Source: Areca catechu (taxonomy: Eukaryota > Streptophyta > Magnoliopsida > Arecales > Arecaceae). Taken from it: a stretch of DNA of 64,000 bases. The stretch spans positions 62,118,748 through 62,182,747 of the forward strand of contig CM038038.1 of assembly GCA_021397845.1 (NCBI GenBank), in the 5' to 3' direction. Numbering within the stretch: position 1 is the first letter of the stretch; each line of letters begins with the position of its first letter. Positions 45,149-55,965 of the stretch are shown here, piece by piece. Made by a program: the position numbers and the translations under genes. The notes under the pieces were generated by a model. That model was not told where the DNA came from. It searched no databases and saw only the letters and a list, made by a program, of their open reading frames with translations.

Positions 45149-46132
45149 GCCATTACTGAATAGCTAGCCTAATTGAACACCCAAATGAACAATAGGTTTA
45201 ATCAAATATAGAAGCGTGTTAGAAACCTAGAGAGAATCCCTGAGACCCAAACTGAACCTGAACTTGAGACACCTCTTCCCATACCTCCCAACCCTAGAAG
45301 ACCCCCATGCCATGACCCAATCTAAGAGCCTAATCAGAGGAGTCCCAATCATGATTTCATTGACCAGGATGAGAGAGCCATTTGGAATATCAAGCTAAAA
45401 GCACATACTTTTGATGGCAGCCTTGATCCTATGGTTTACATAGATTGGGAAGGAGATATGGACCAATACTTCAAATGGTATGATATGACTAAGGAAAGGA
45501 AGTATAAGTTTGCCAAATTCAAGTTAGTTCGCCAGGCTAGGCTATACTGGGAGAATGTTGAATGCATGACTAGACAACGAGGAAGCCTTCCCATAGTCAC
45601 CTAGAGAGCCATGAAGCTGAAGCTTAGGAAGAAGTCCCTTCTGATATCCTATCATTAGAGACTCCTAGATCAGTGGCAGAGGATAAGATAGAGAAATAGT
45701 ACTGTGTTTGAGTACATAGCTAAATTTGATGAGTTTGTCATAAGGTGCAGCATAGATGAGTCTGAAGCGATGACCGTATCTAGGTTGAGGGATGGACTAT
45801 GTGAGAACATTCAGAGAGAACTATTCTTGAGAGAGGTCCATGATCTTGAGCAGGCTTACCCGATAGCTAGAGACTATGAGAGATTTCAGAGGGGACCCAT
45901 GTTCTGTCGACCTGAGCCCACTAGGAATAATACCCCTAATCCAAAACTAGGTCCTAGCCAAATACACCCTAGCCGACCTAGTCCTAGCACCTCATTGGCC
46001 GTAGGGAAGACAAGGGTAAGGCACCTAAAGTCTAGAGAAACCCTAATCCCAATCCTAATAATGCTTGTTTTAAAAGTCATAAATTGGGACACTATGCTAG
46101 TCAATGCCCAACTCGATCCCTACAAATAGGAG
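45149..46132 (+). pseudogene. Z gag (chromovirus), 5' end displaced by A
   Basis: Resumes at about the coiled-coil part of Gag (NTQMNNRFNQ) after A's LTR. Then Pro/Arg-rich repeats, and a capsid with TFDGSLDPMVYIDWEGDMDQY, WYDMTKERKYKFAKFKLVRQ and FLREVHDLEQAYPIARDYE. A zinc knuckle with one Cys changed to Ser (CFKSHKLGHYASQC) lies near 46060. Frame changes and at least five stops. The start codon must lie left of A, outside the window. Confidence 0.85.
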
Positions 46133-46694
46133 AACGAGAAGAAGAAGACCCTGAACCCATTGAAGAAGTTAAGGAGGAAGTATATCAAGCTAGAGATAAC
46201 CTCATGGATGAATATAATGGAGATGAAGAAACCATTGAGTCATCAGACCTATTGGGAGTTGTTAGGTGTATCTTAGCCCAAGCTAAGGAACAAGAGATTG
46301 GTGTAGGACCAACATCCTACAGATCTTTATAAAGTTAGGGGATAAGGTATGCAAGATCATCATAGATAGTGGGAGCTGCATGAATGCCATCCCAATCAGT
46401 GCTGCCAAAACCTTAGGCTTGTCCCTAGTTTCCCATCCCAACCCCTATAAAGTGTCCTGGATAGACTCAACTTCCATCCCCATTAAACTTAGATGCCAAG
46501 TCATGATCCAACTTCAATCCTATCAGGAAAAGGTGTGGTGTGATGTCCTTCCCATGGGAGTAAATAGCATTATCTTAGGCAGACCTTGGCTATATGACCA
46601 TGATGCTATCCTGTATGCTCGTTCCAATTCATGTTCTTTTAATTTTCATGGAAAGAAGATTATGATAAACCCAACCTCACCTAAGGATTGTTGA
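46133..46694 (+). pseudogene. Z aspartic protease
   Basis: The acidic linker EEVYQARDNLMDEYNGDEE is followed, after a frameshift near 46300, by the protease: IIIDSGSCMNAIP (46358), YKVSWIDSTSIPIKLRC and GVNSIILGRPWLYDHDA, with catalytic DSG intact. It ends at a stop after NPTSPKDC. No RT follows: the next sequence is the LTR stub Q and element M. Confidence 0.85.
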
Positions 46695-46703
46695 GATTCC
46701 TAG

Positions 46704-46836
46704 GCACTGATACCACTTGATGGGAGATCCAGATCAGCGCCTATGCAGCAGAAGCAACCTGGTCTTGGATTCAAGATTCATACAAGGAAATAGAAGAGAG
46801 ATATAGGGGAAAAAGAGAGATTACTTTATTCCTTTG
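46704..46836 (-). mobile_element. Fragment Q: primer site and start of an LTR
   Basis: Minus strand: an LTR end reading TCTCCCATCA, then AGTGGTATCAGTGCC, an initiator-Met-type primer site. To the left, where Q's interior should lie, is Z protease on the opposite strand. The LTR (46718-46836) is cut by M after 119 bp. It looks like a remnant of a deleted element; what follows M in Q lies beyond N. Confidence 0.5.
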
Positions 46837-48847
46837 TGATGCAGGATAATTATGAAAACTTAATATACTGATTATTAACCTAATTAATGGAGAAAAGTAG
46901 GGATTAAATTTTTTATGATTTTCAGTTTTAAAGACTCAAAGTAAGTAATTAAGATAAACTAGTCTCCTAGTTTATGCTCGCACGAGTAGATCTAGCAAAG
47001 CAACTAAAAAAAATTAGGATTTGGTGGCTAAGAAACCATCATAAACTATGGTATACTTTTAAAGGTCAGAAACTAAAGAGTAGGAAAAGGTTTTTAAATT
47101 TTACCAATGTAGAATTTTTTCTCTAAAGTAGATTTGTTGGAACTCTCAGGATTTTGCGGTAGGGCTTCAAGATTTCGATCTTCGGGCTCTGATCTTCCAT
47201 GATTTCAGTTCCAAGGCAAGAACACCTCGACTTTAGTTCCTGATCACCTATAATCACTCAACAAAGGAAGATTTCAGTTAGAAAAAAATAAAGAAAAGAA
47301 AAAGATGGAAAAGTGAAAAAGAACATGGAAGGAAGTAGTCGACTAGGGTTTTTTTGATGTCTAGATAAGTAGGACCTCACACCCCGCGATATTTCGAAGA
47401 ACAAAGAAAAGTGCATCACACCTCGTGATGCACATAGTAAAGGAAAAATTGGATAGAATGTCATTGTATTTTATCAATAATGTTTTATTTTACAAGGGGG
47501 GTTGATGGAGTATTTATAGACCAACAACTAGAGATGCAGGGGTTACAAAAACTAATGTTTGTCTCCCATAGGCAATAACTCCTGGAGACCTTGCTTTGGG
47601 CATCTTGGACTCCTACTCTTGGGCTAATCTGGGACTCTCTCCAAGGTAGGTGACATCATTAAATTCTCCATCTAAGTTGGGCGCCAATGATGAGGATAGG
47701 TGAGGTGGCATGATGAAGGGCCAAAAATGCTTCATAGCTTGGCCTTGATTGCTAGACTCTGGAGTCTGGATGATGTGGGCTCCTGTAGGATAGGAGACTC
47801 TCCAGTCTGGATAGAGAAAAACTCGAGTTCTTATAGGATTCTTGAGTTATCTAATCTCGAGCAACTTGGAACCTGTTTGATCAAAATACTTAAGGCAGAG
47901 AACCATTGAATCTCCTTCACTTTGGGCGATCAACTAAGCTTGAAACTCCTTGGAAGTTGGCATCAAAGAGAGGAAGAGAAGCTTGGCCATCTCCTTTGAA
48001 TTTTGGCATGAATTATTTGAGGGATGGCACTAACTTGAAGACTCCTTCTCATTTACTCATCTTAAAATTAAGTGGTGCCAATTCATGAATAAAGAGGCCG
48101 ACCAAGGGAGTGACATGGCAAGTGTTGTATTGTCTCGATGAGGTGACAATTGGTGTTGTCCCAATGAAGTGTCAAGTGATGTCCTAAAGTCATGTGATGT
48201 TGTCATAATTCTTAAAAAGATGGTTCCAAGAAGTGGTTGCATCTGACAAGTGACTTGGACTAGCACATGGAGTCACATGGCTTTTCTTAAGCTAGCACAT
48301 GGTGTGTTGGGTTGTTACGTGGGGTCACATGTATCTTGACTTGATTGCATATGGTATCTTGATTTGGGATAGTACATGGAGTCACATGGGTCTTGACTTG
48401 GGTTCCCTCTTGTATTACAGGACTCAACTAATAATTACAAGACTCAATTGTAACCAATTTCAAGCTCAACTTGATCAAATTGATCAAAAGGCATAACCAA
48501 CTAACCAAACTTGGTAAATAGGGTTTGGCCCAAATAGGTTTTGACACAACCTAATAAATAAGGTTTATATATAAAATCCTAATTAGTAAAGAGGGCTAAC
48601 TAACACTGGACCATTTACAACCCAAATAAAATTAGAGTTTTTTTACAGACTTAATTTTAGATCCAGGGGTTTTTTACAGGGACTCAATTATATGGTTTAG
48701 GGCTAAACCCAACTAAGCTAAAACAAAAAAAATTAAGAAAACTATTTACAAGTGATCTGGGGTTTGGGCTTAGGGCTTCATTCACAAGTGATCCATAGGG
48801 ATGTAGGTTCGACCTGTTATTTTCTTCTAGCCCTGGTGTTTGCACCA
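46837..48847 (-). repeat. M 3' LTR
   Basis: Matches 54526-55965 over its first 1.45 kb (GAAAACTTAAT...ACTGATTATTAACC; GGTGGCATGATGAAGGGCC). About 50 bp around 47385-47440 is lacking in the partner. ORFs at 47700-48088 recur in the partner but have no domain. Confidence 0.9.
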
Positions 48848-48884
48848 ATTCTCCATAGGTGGGAGGAACTCGACCTTGTCTAGT
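48848..48884 (-). other. M polypurine tract with ACTCGAC-CTT-GTCTAGT dyad
   Basis: Inverted repeat at 48868-48884 (one arm mismatch), 21 nt from the LTR. Minus-strand reading then gives TCCCACCTATGGAGAAT before the LTR. Confidence 0.68.
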
Positions 48885-48894
48885 ATGGGTCAAC

Positions 48895-49413
48895 TTTGCT
48901 ATGATAGTGCTATAGTAAGTTTGGGTCAATTCTTTGCAAGTCCACTCTAGTAATCCAAGAATTGTCAGTTTCGGGTCGTCTTTGCCAATGAACTAGATAT
49001 CGCTGATAGTCGTTTCCCTGACTAGCGATAATCTTGTCATCCACGATCCGTTCAATCCTGTCTCTCCAGGCTGGTAGAATGGCAGGTGGACACACATGGA
49101 TTGGCTCACTCTCAAAGATTGGATAAGGCCCAAAGGGCTTATTAGGAATCAACGTTGGCTCCCTATACTCTATAAGGTCTGAAACGTTGAAAGTATAACT
49201 AATGCCGAGTTTAGGTGGTAACTTAAGCATGTAGGCATTAGGTCCAGTTTTACTAATTACTTTATATGGTCCACTACTATGGGCATATAACTTTTTCATG
49301 GTTCCAGGTGGGAACCATTCAAGTTGTAGCCTTACCTTGACAAAGTATCCTTCATTGAATTCTTTGAGTATTTTTTTTTTTTTTCTTTTTCTTTTTCTTT
49401 TTCCAATTGACAT
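48895..49413 (-). pseudogene. M integrase C-terminus + chromodomain
   Basis: Open for 167 codons on the minus strand. After a Lys/Arg-rich start from a CTTTTT repeat come YFVKVRLQLEWFPPGTMKKL, GPNAYMLKLPPKLGIS, SDLIEYREP, then the chromodomain ERIVDDKIIASQGNDYQRYL and HWQRRPETDNSW. This is the best preserved chromodomain among B, S and M. There is no catalytic core upstream. The low-complexity N-terminal codons mean the start is uncertain. Confidence 0.82.
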
Positions 49414-49950
49414 GCATGTAAATGACTAATAACGATACCTAATGGACTACAGACTTGACTAAGTCCTAAACTACAATTGAGTCTAACCCTTGGTTGGTGG
49501 GTGACATGCAGATAAAAATGGTGCATGGACTCCCACTAAATGCCATAGAGTCTGCCAGAAATAGGTTGTAAACCTAACATGCTCAAATGGCTTATGGAAC
49601 ATATTAACCTCTACAAAATGTAATCTAATGGTCCTAGAAACATTGGAAGCTTCTTGAAAAGGTAGGAAGTAAGAAGTGGATATGGTATTAGACTGGAAAT
49701 AAGAAGGGGTTTAAAGGAATAGTCCTAGACTAATGGGGTTGATCTTAAAGTTTAGATACTGAATTACATCTAAGGCACTAAAAGGTCCACTTGAAGGAAG
49801 AATGAGTCAGTAATTTTAAGGAAGAGATCTTCAAATGGAGTCACAAGGGTGACATCAACCTGAGGGTACCGGATTAAATAAGTCAAGTTCTCACCAATTT
49901 CCTCTAGTTCTTGAATTTCAGGACTGGGCTCTATGACTTAAGTCTCTTCT
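49414..49950 (-). other. M spacer
   Basis: Non-coding. On the minus strand, TTAGGTTTACAACCTATTTC then TATGGCATTTAGTGGGAGTCC; a more diverged version of the B and S spacer. Confidence 0.5.
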
Positions 49951-50857
49951 AGCATTTCCTAAGGTAAAGACTCAATTATAGGGTTAGGCTCCTCATGGGT
50001 CTCTTCTTCTAATGGTTCTTGCAGTATAGCTTCAGTTTGGGTAGAGTTAGGGTTAGCTAACCTTGGGCTGGCTTCAGTCTGGGTGTCTACTAGGTTAGCT
50101 AATTCTGGGTCAGCCATATGTATTTCCTCTTCTCCCTCATACTCATCCACTAAGTTCACTTTAGCTTCATACACTTCCACTTCAATGTCATCCTAGTGAA
50201 CCAATAGGGTAGTAGGAATGGGTCAATTAAGGAGAAATTGGTAGGATCTAGACTAGTAAGGGTAGGTTGGCTCGGATTAGCATTTAGTTGGCTTGGGTGA
50301 GAATTGGGTCGACTCCGATGAGGAATGGGTCCACTCGGGTGGATTTGACTAGATCCTAATTTTTGATAAGGAGCACTAATCCTAATGGGTTCTGGCCAAC
50401 TAAGCAAAACCTGACTAGCACAAGATTGATACCTAGGGGTTGTGGGTTCATTAGATTCAAAGGGATATGGGATCAGATCTATAGGTCATGGATCTGGATT
50501 CGTAGGAGCTGGGTTCAAAGGATCTAGGTAGGTACATTTTCCTAAGTTTAAGTTTCATGTCACCCCAGGTAGTTATGGGTACGTCTCTTCTTCGTTTGAT
50601 CATTCTTTCGACATCATCCCGATAAATTCTAGCCTGGCGTACTAACTTGGGTTTAGCAATCTTAAATTTTCTTTCATCAAACACTAGTTCCTTCTCAAAA
50701 TATAGATCCATACATTCTTCCCAATCAATATAATTCTCAAGATCAAGATCACCACCAAGTTTAGGTGCTTCTACCCAAAAATTCCTAGTGGCTCTCACAT
50801 CCTGGTCTATAAAATTATAGTTGGGTTTCCTATGGCTAGTCTCCCAAATTGGTTCAT
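49951..50857 (-). pseudogene. M gag, capsid and acidic linker part
   Basis: On the minus strand a capsid-like piece (50798-50457: YIDWEECMDLYFEKE, ERKFKIAKPKLVRQARIY) is followed by a Ser/Pro-rich region with SQLNANPSQPTLTS. The acidic linker follows (MEVYEAKVNLVDEYEGEEE, 50180 down), with repeats of the type LANLVDTQTEASPRLANPNSTQTEA. No zinc knuckle. Split from its N-terminal part by P, with stops and frameshifts. Confidence 0.75.
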
Positions 50858-51588
50858 TAATGGGGATCCGAGAGTCTAGTATATTTTATTTTGAGTCCAC
50901 TTGAGTCCATTTAGTCGAGTCCAAATATTTTCAGTCCAATCAAGTAAGTTAGATTTAGTCCTGTAATTTTTATTTATGTCAAGATTCAAGATGAGTGTAA
51001 GTAGACCCGGAGATTTACCAGGCCCTCCCCAATCAGAACAGGATTCCATGCACCTGGGCCCTTTCATGCCGCCAAGCCCACAAGAGAGAGCTCCAGTACA
51101 AGACAAAGGCCTACTGTTGACCAGGTCCACCAGGATTTCTTGGCCCACAAGTCAGGGTTTCTTAGGTCTCAAGTCATGTACCCTGGGATGAATCTATAAA
51201 TACCCCATGCCCTCTTGTATTTTTCTTAATGCCATGGATGAATAAAATATCTTGAGTTATGTGTGAAGGATCTGTGTGATCCCAGGATATCTGTGTGATC
51301 CCTAATTTATTGTGTAAGGGCATATGTGTGAGCCCAGGGTATCTGTGTGATCCCTATTATTCCTAAAGGTATCTATATGATCCCTTCTCCCTTCTTTTTA
51401 GGATATTTGTGTGATCCCTAGGGCATCTATGAGAGGCCTTTGCTTGGTGCTTATCCTCCTGGGAAAATTTGTGTGAACCCTAGTTATCTTTCTAAACCCT
51501 TCGACCTCTTCTTCTTCCAGATAAACCCTAATCCCATGGTGACTTCTTAGCTCACCAGCAATCCAACCCCGATCTCTGTCCCGCATCA
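50858..51588 (+). repeat. P 5' LTR
   Basis: 731 bp. Contains a degenerate tandem repeat of CTGTGTGATCCC type at 51268-51480 and ends CCGCATCA. Confidence 0.9.
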
Positions 51589-51603
51589 ACTTGGTATCAG
51601 AGC
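51589..51603 (+). other. P primer-binding site
   Basis: ACTTGGTATCAGAGC directly after the LTR. Confidence 0.85.
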
Positions 51604-51639
51604 TAGAGGATTAGGGTTTTTTCTTCTTCCTCCCCGAGC

Positions 51640-52429
51640 CTGTTATCAAACCACCGTCAAGCATCCCATGCAACCTCCTATTTCGATTACCAGGGACACC
51701 ACCATCAGCCAGATTTGCATCTTCCCCACATCATCAGCCACCGTTCTCTCCCCCCTGTTGTTGCTCCACCACCTCATCCAATGGAGAGGAACTAGCGATC
51801 GAACACGAGAAGGAAGACGACACAACAGAGCCCTCCAACATCGCTACCCTTCCCAACGGGAGAGCCCCACCAGAAGATCACCTCCGTCAGCCTTCACCAA
51901 AACTAATCCTCTTTCTCTCTACCTCATCGACACCCATCCTCCATCCATGAATCTTCCCACCGATCGGACACCCGAGAAAACTCATCGATGCTGACCACTA
52001 CTGCACCGTCCTCAACCCCTGCTCCTAGTCGACCTCTCCGTTCATTGTCACCGATGCACCACCTAAACTCGAACACACCACCTCCGTGGCTCCACCTCCT
52101 TCCTCTCGTCCAGAAGATCCACAACCGCTCCCTCCATCTCACTCATCTCCGGTCACCATCTTGACTCTCAGCCACTACTGGAACCCCATCACCACTTGCA
52201 ACCAAACGGAACAGCCCTAGCCTTGGATCCATTCGTGCCACCTGCCATGGCATCTCCTCCCTTCCAACCAGAGAACCTTATCGGAGATCCTTTTTCCAAA
52301 CCAGCTGTGCCGTCATCCAGCATCTTCGTCATCATTGGAAGGCTCTCTTCCATTCTCGTCGCCATCGTCGATGAGATCTGGCCAGAAGAACTTTCCCCTA
52401 TTCGAAGAACTATGATTCCATGGAGAGAG
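51640..52429. other. P G+C-rich cargo
   Basis: C-rich on the plus strand with overlapping ORFs: 51668-51994 (+, 108 codons, basic and Ser/Pro-rich) and 52196-52501 (+, 101 codons, containing IFVIIGRLSSILVAIVDEIW). The second has a plausible hydrophobic helix but continues into the conserved tail, so its end is not gene-like. I recognise no parent gene. It differs from the cargo of E and K. Confidence 0.5.
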
Positions 52430-52682
52430 GAGGCACACGAATGTGAAAGCTGCATGCTCCTCAAAGCACATGTTCCTCAAAGTGCACATATCTCAAAGTG
52501 ACCTAGAGATGGTGAAGCATGGATCTCAGAGCTGCACACATTTTAGAGTTACACAATTCTCAAAGCAGAGCCCCTCTTTATTCCAAGTTTATTTGGGTAT
52601 ATTTGGGTTTATTTGATTGTATCATGGGTTTGTCTTTTTGATGTGCTTGGATTCGGTCCTATCAAAGCCCGTGCTAAACCTG
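52430..52682 (+). other. P conserved tail
   Basis: GGCACACGAATGTGAAAGC, then repeated CTCAAAG(C/T) motifs and ATCTCAGAGCTGCACAC; shared with K and E. Confidence 0.6.
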
Positions 52683-52718
52683 ACTCGACTGAGTCAAGTT
52701 CTACCAACTTCAGGGGAA
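52683..52718 (+). other. P polypurine tract with ACTCGAC-TGA-GTCAAGT dyad
   Basis: Inverted repeat at 52683-52699 (one arm mismatch), 20 nt before the LTR, then CCAACTTCAGGGGAA. Confidence 0.68.
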
Positions 52719-53421
52719 TGATGGGGACCCGAGAGTCTAGTATATTTTATTTTGAGTCCAGTTGAGTACATTTAGTCGAGTCTAGTTATTTTTAGTCCAA
52801 TCAAGTAAGTTATATCAAGTCCTGTAATTTTCATTCATGTCAAGATCCAAGAGGAGTGTAAGTAGACTCGGAGATTCATGAGGCCCTCCCCAATCAGAAC
52901 TGGATTCCATGCACCTGGGCCCTTTCATGCCACCAAGCCCACAAGAGAGAGCTCCAATCCAAGACAAAGGCCCACTGTTGACCAGGTCCACCATGATTTC
53001 TTGGCCCATAAGTTACGGTTTCTTAGCCCTCAAGTCATGTACCTTGGGATGAATATATAAATACCCCACCCCCACTTGTATTTTTTTAATGCCATGGATA
53101 AATAAAATTTTTTGAGTTTTGTGTGAAGAATCTGTATGATCCCAGGGTATCTGTGTGATCCCTGATTTACTGTGTGAGGGCATTTGTGTGAGCCCGGGGT
53201 ATCTGTGTGATCCCTTCTCCCTTCTTTTCAAGGTATCTGTATGATCCCTAGGGCATCTGTGTGAGCCCTTTGCTTTGTCCTTTCCTCCTAGGGGAATCTA
53301 TGTGAACCCCGGTTATCTTTGTAAACCCTTCAACCTCTTCTTTCTTCTTCCAGATAAACCCTAATCCCCTGGTGACTTCTCGGCTCTCCCGCAATCCAAC
53401 CCCGATCTCTGTCCCGTATCA
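52719..53421 (+). repeat. P 3' LTR
   Basis: 703 bp, pair of 50858-51588; the CTGTGTGATCCC-type repeat has fewer units. Confidence 0.9.
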
Positions 53422-53607
53422 TTTTTGGTGTGGGTCTCTCCTAGGGTTGGGAGGTGTAGGACATGGGGTCTCAAGTTTAGGCTTAGTATGGGTTTTACGG
53501 GTCCTTTCTAAGTTTTCAAATCTCTTATCCGGTTGGTCAAACCTATGGTTCATTTGGGTATATTGTTCAGTCATGAACCTTAGAAAGGTTTCAAGGTTAG
53601 ACTCCAT
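53422..53607 (-). pseudogene. M gag N-terminal part
   Basis: Minus-strand frame from ATG at 53607 (MESNLETFLRFMTEQYTQMN), a coiled-coil-like start, then PCPTPPNPRRDPH up to the insertion of P. It shows where the MxxxLETF segment normally sits, at the N-terminus, in contrast to B and E. Confidence 0.75.
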
Positions 53608-54510
53608 GGTCAAGCTTGGTTGGGTTTGGGTGAGACTATTGGTATGGAGTTCCTAATCTAGTAGCAATGCAATGCAATCACACAGACTCGAGCTTGGGTT
53701 TCCCAGACCTAGAGCTCAAGTAGAATGGATTAGCTCAAATTATAGCCAATTCAGCAATTACCCTGTCCACTGGCCAAATAAGAGATGGGGTCATAGGAGG
53801 CTCCCCCTGCTCTCACAGGATCCTAATTAAAAAGCATGAAATTGTTTAGGGTATTTACCTCTAGATCTCTAGCCTTAAACACCAGATTCAAGTGATAATC
53901 AAAGGATTGGGTGCACTAGCTTTCACACAATACTTGGAACCTGACCTGTTGGTGTCCTCTAGCTCAGTAAAGCAAATTAAGTCTAATTAATTTTAATTAG
54001 GCTAGGTTCGAATACAAAGGAAGGTTGTTGTGGGCCCAGGATAGGTGATGAGATCCTACCCTGATCTGAGATGCTCAAGTACCCTTAAGATTAGGTTAAG
54101 TATGATGCAATCACACGATATGAAACCCTAATATGCAATGAAGCTAAAATAATTAAAAATGGCAAAAAATAATAATTTTTTTTTAATTAATTTTTAGATC
54201 TGATTAATTTTAGATTTTGATCTTGGGATATCATGTCCAGCCGTAGCTCATTAATCCCATGGGTCGTGACAGTATACTTGCGTATACCCGCTCAGGATGC
54301 ATGATTTCCTTCCACTAGAAAAATTGCAAATAAAATTTTTTTTTCTGATTTTTTTTTTGAGATTAGTAGAGGATTAATAGAGAATTAACAAAAAAATTAT
54401 TTATAATTATTTTATATTTTTTTAGGATGGTTTTTAAGCAGTTTAATTTCAGCCTAGTTCTAAGTATGCAGAAATTTCATAATTAGAATTTAAACCCTAG
54501 TTTAACCTGG
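53608..54510 (-). other. M untranslated leader
   Basis: Non-coding. Shared chromovirus leader blocks on the plus strand at 53940-54060 (GTTGGTGTCCTCTAG, AAATTAAGTCTAATTAATTTTA), then A/T-rich. Confidence 0.6.
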
Positions 54511-54525
54511 CTCTGATACCAAAAA
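54511..54525 (-). other. M primer-binding site
   Basis: Minus strand TTTTTGGTATCAGAG directly after the LTR. Confidence 0.83.
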
Positions 54526-55965
54526 TAATGCGGGAAAATTTTGAAAACTTAATCTACTGATTATTAACCTAATTAATAGAGAAAAACAGAGATTAAATTT
54601 TTTATGATTTTCATTTTTAAAGACTCAAAGTAAGCAATTAAGGTAAACTAGTCAACTAGTTTATGCCCACATGAGTAGATCTAGCAAAGCAACTAAAAAG
54701 AATTAGGATTTGGTGGCTATGAAACCAACATAAACTATGGTGTACTTTCAAAGACTAGAAACTAAAGAGTAGGGAAAGGTTTTTAAATTTTACCAACATA
54801 GAATTTTCCGTCTAAAGTAGATTTGTTGGAACCCTCAGGATTTTGTGGCAGGGCTTCAAAATTTCAATCTTCGAACTCTGATCTTTCGTGATTTCGGTTC
54901 CAAGGAAAGAACACCTCGACATTAGTTCCTGATCACCTGCAATCACTCAATAAAGGAAGATTTCAATTAAAAAGAAATTAAGAAAAGGAAAAGATGGAAA
55001 AGTGAAAGAGAAGAGGGAAGGAAGTAGTTGGCTAGGGTTTTTCTGATATTTGGATAAGTAGGGCCTCACACCCCGCGATGCACACAACATAGGAAAAATT
55101 GGACAAAATGTCATTGTATTTCATCAATAATCATTAATTTTATAAGGGGTTTGATGGAGTATTTATAGTCCAACAACCAGATGTAAGGGTTACAAAGACT
55201 AGTGTTTGTCTCCCTTAGGCAATAACTCCTAGAGACCTTGCTCAGGGCATTTTGGACTCCTGCTCTTGGGCTAATCTTGGACTCTCTCCAAGGTGGGCAA
55301 CATCATGGAATTCTCCCTCTACATTGGGGGCCAATGATGAGGATAGGTGAGGTGGCATGATGAAGGGCCAAAATTGTTTCATAGCTTGGCCTTGGTTGCT
55401 GGACTTTGGAGTCTGGATGATATGGGCTCCTGTAGGATAGGGTACTCTCCTGTCTGGATAGAAGAAAACTTAAGAGTTCTTATAGGATTCTTGAGTTTTC
55501 TAATCTTGAGCAACTTGGAACTTGTTTGATCAAAATACTTAAGGTAGAGAACCATTGAATCTTCTTCACTTTGGGCAATCAACTAAGCTTGAAACTCCTT
55601 GGAAGTTTGCATCAAAGAGAGGAATAGAAGCTTGGTTGACTCCTTTGAATTTTGACATGAATTATTTGAGGGATGGTGCTAACTTGAAGACTCCTTCACA
55701 TTTACTCATCTTAAAATTAAGTGGTGCCAATTCATGAATAAAGAGCTCGACCAAGGGAGTGACATCGCAAGTGTTGTGTTATCTCGATGAGGTGGCAAGT
55801 GGTGTTGTCTGGATAAAGTGTCAAGTGATGTCCAAAAGTCCTGTGATGTTGTCCAAATTCTTGGAAAAGGTGGTGCCAAGAAGTGGTTGCATTTGACAAG
55901 TGACTTGGGCTAGCACATGGAGTTACATGGCTTGTCTTGAGCTAGCACATGGTGTGTTAGGTTGT
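54526..55965 (-). repeat. M 5' LTR, cut by N
   Basis: Matches 46837 to about 48310. The match stops at GTGTGTTAGGTTGT, where N begins. Confidence 0.9.

Larger units (their letters stand above)
50858..53421 (+). mobile_element. Element P: short non-autonomous LTR element with cargo
   Basis: Plus-strand element; LTRs 50858-51588 and 52719-53421. The start is TAATGGGG (5') and TGATGGGG (3'). Flanks TTCAT / TTTTT match at three of five bases, so the duplication is imperfect, but removing P restores the gag frame of M. Initiator-Met-type primer site. Interior 1.13 kb with G+C-rich cargo, conserved tail, dyad and purine tract. LTRs are related to those of E. Confidence 0.88.
46837..55965 (-). mobile_element. 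Element M: non-autonomous chromovirus derivative, interrupted by P and N
   Basis: Minus-strand element with 3' LTR 46837-48847 (2011 bp) and 5' LTR from 54526, cut at 55965 by N. Initiator-Met-type primer site before 54526. The interior has gag pieces, an acidic linker, spacer, and integrase C-terminus with chromodomain, the same plan as B and S. P is inserted in gag. The left flank is CTTTG; the right flank is outside the window. Confidence 0.88.

Noticed and set aside
47700..48088. ORFs of 60-69 codons, recurring at 55347-55737
   Set aside because: Same positions of the two M LTRs, composition not protein-like.
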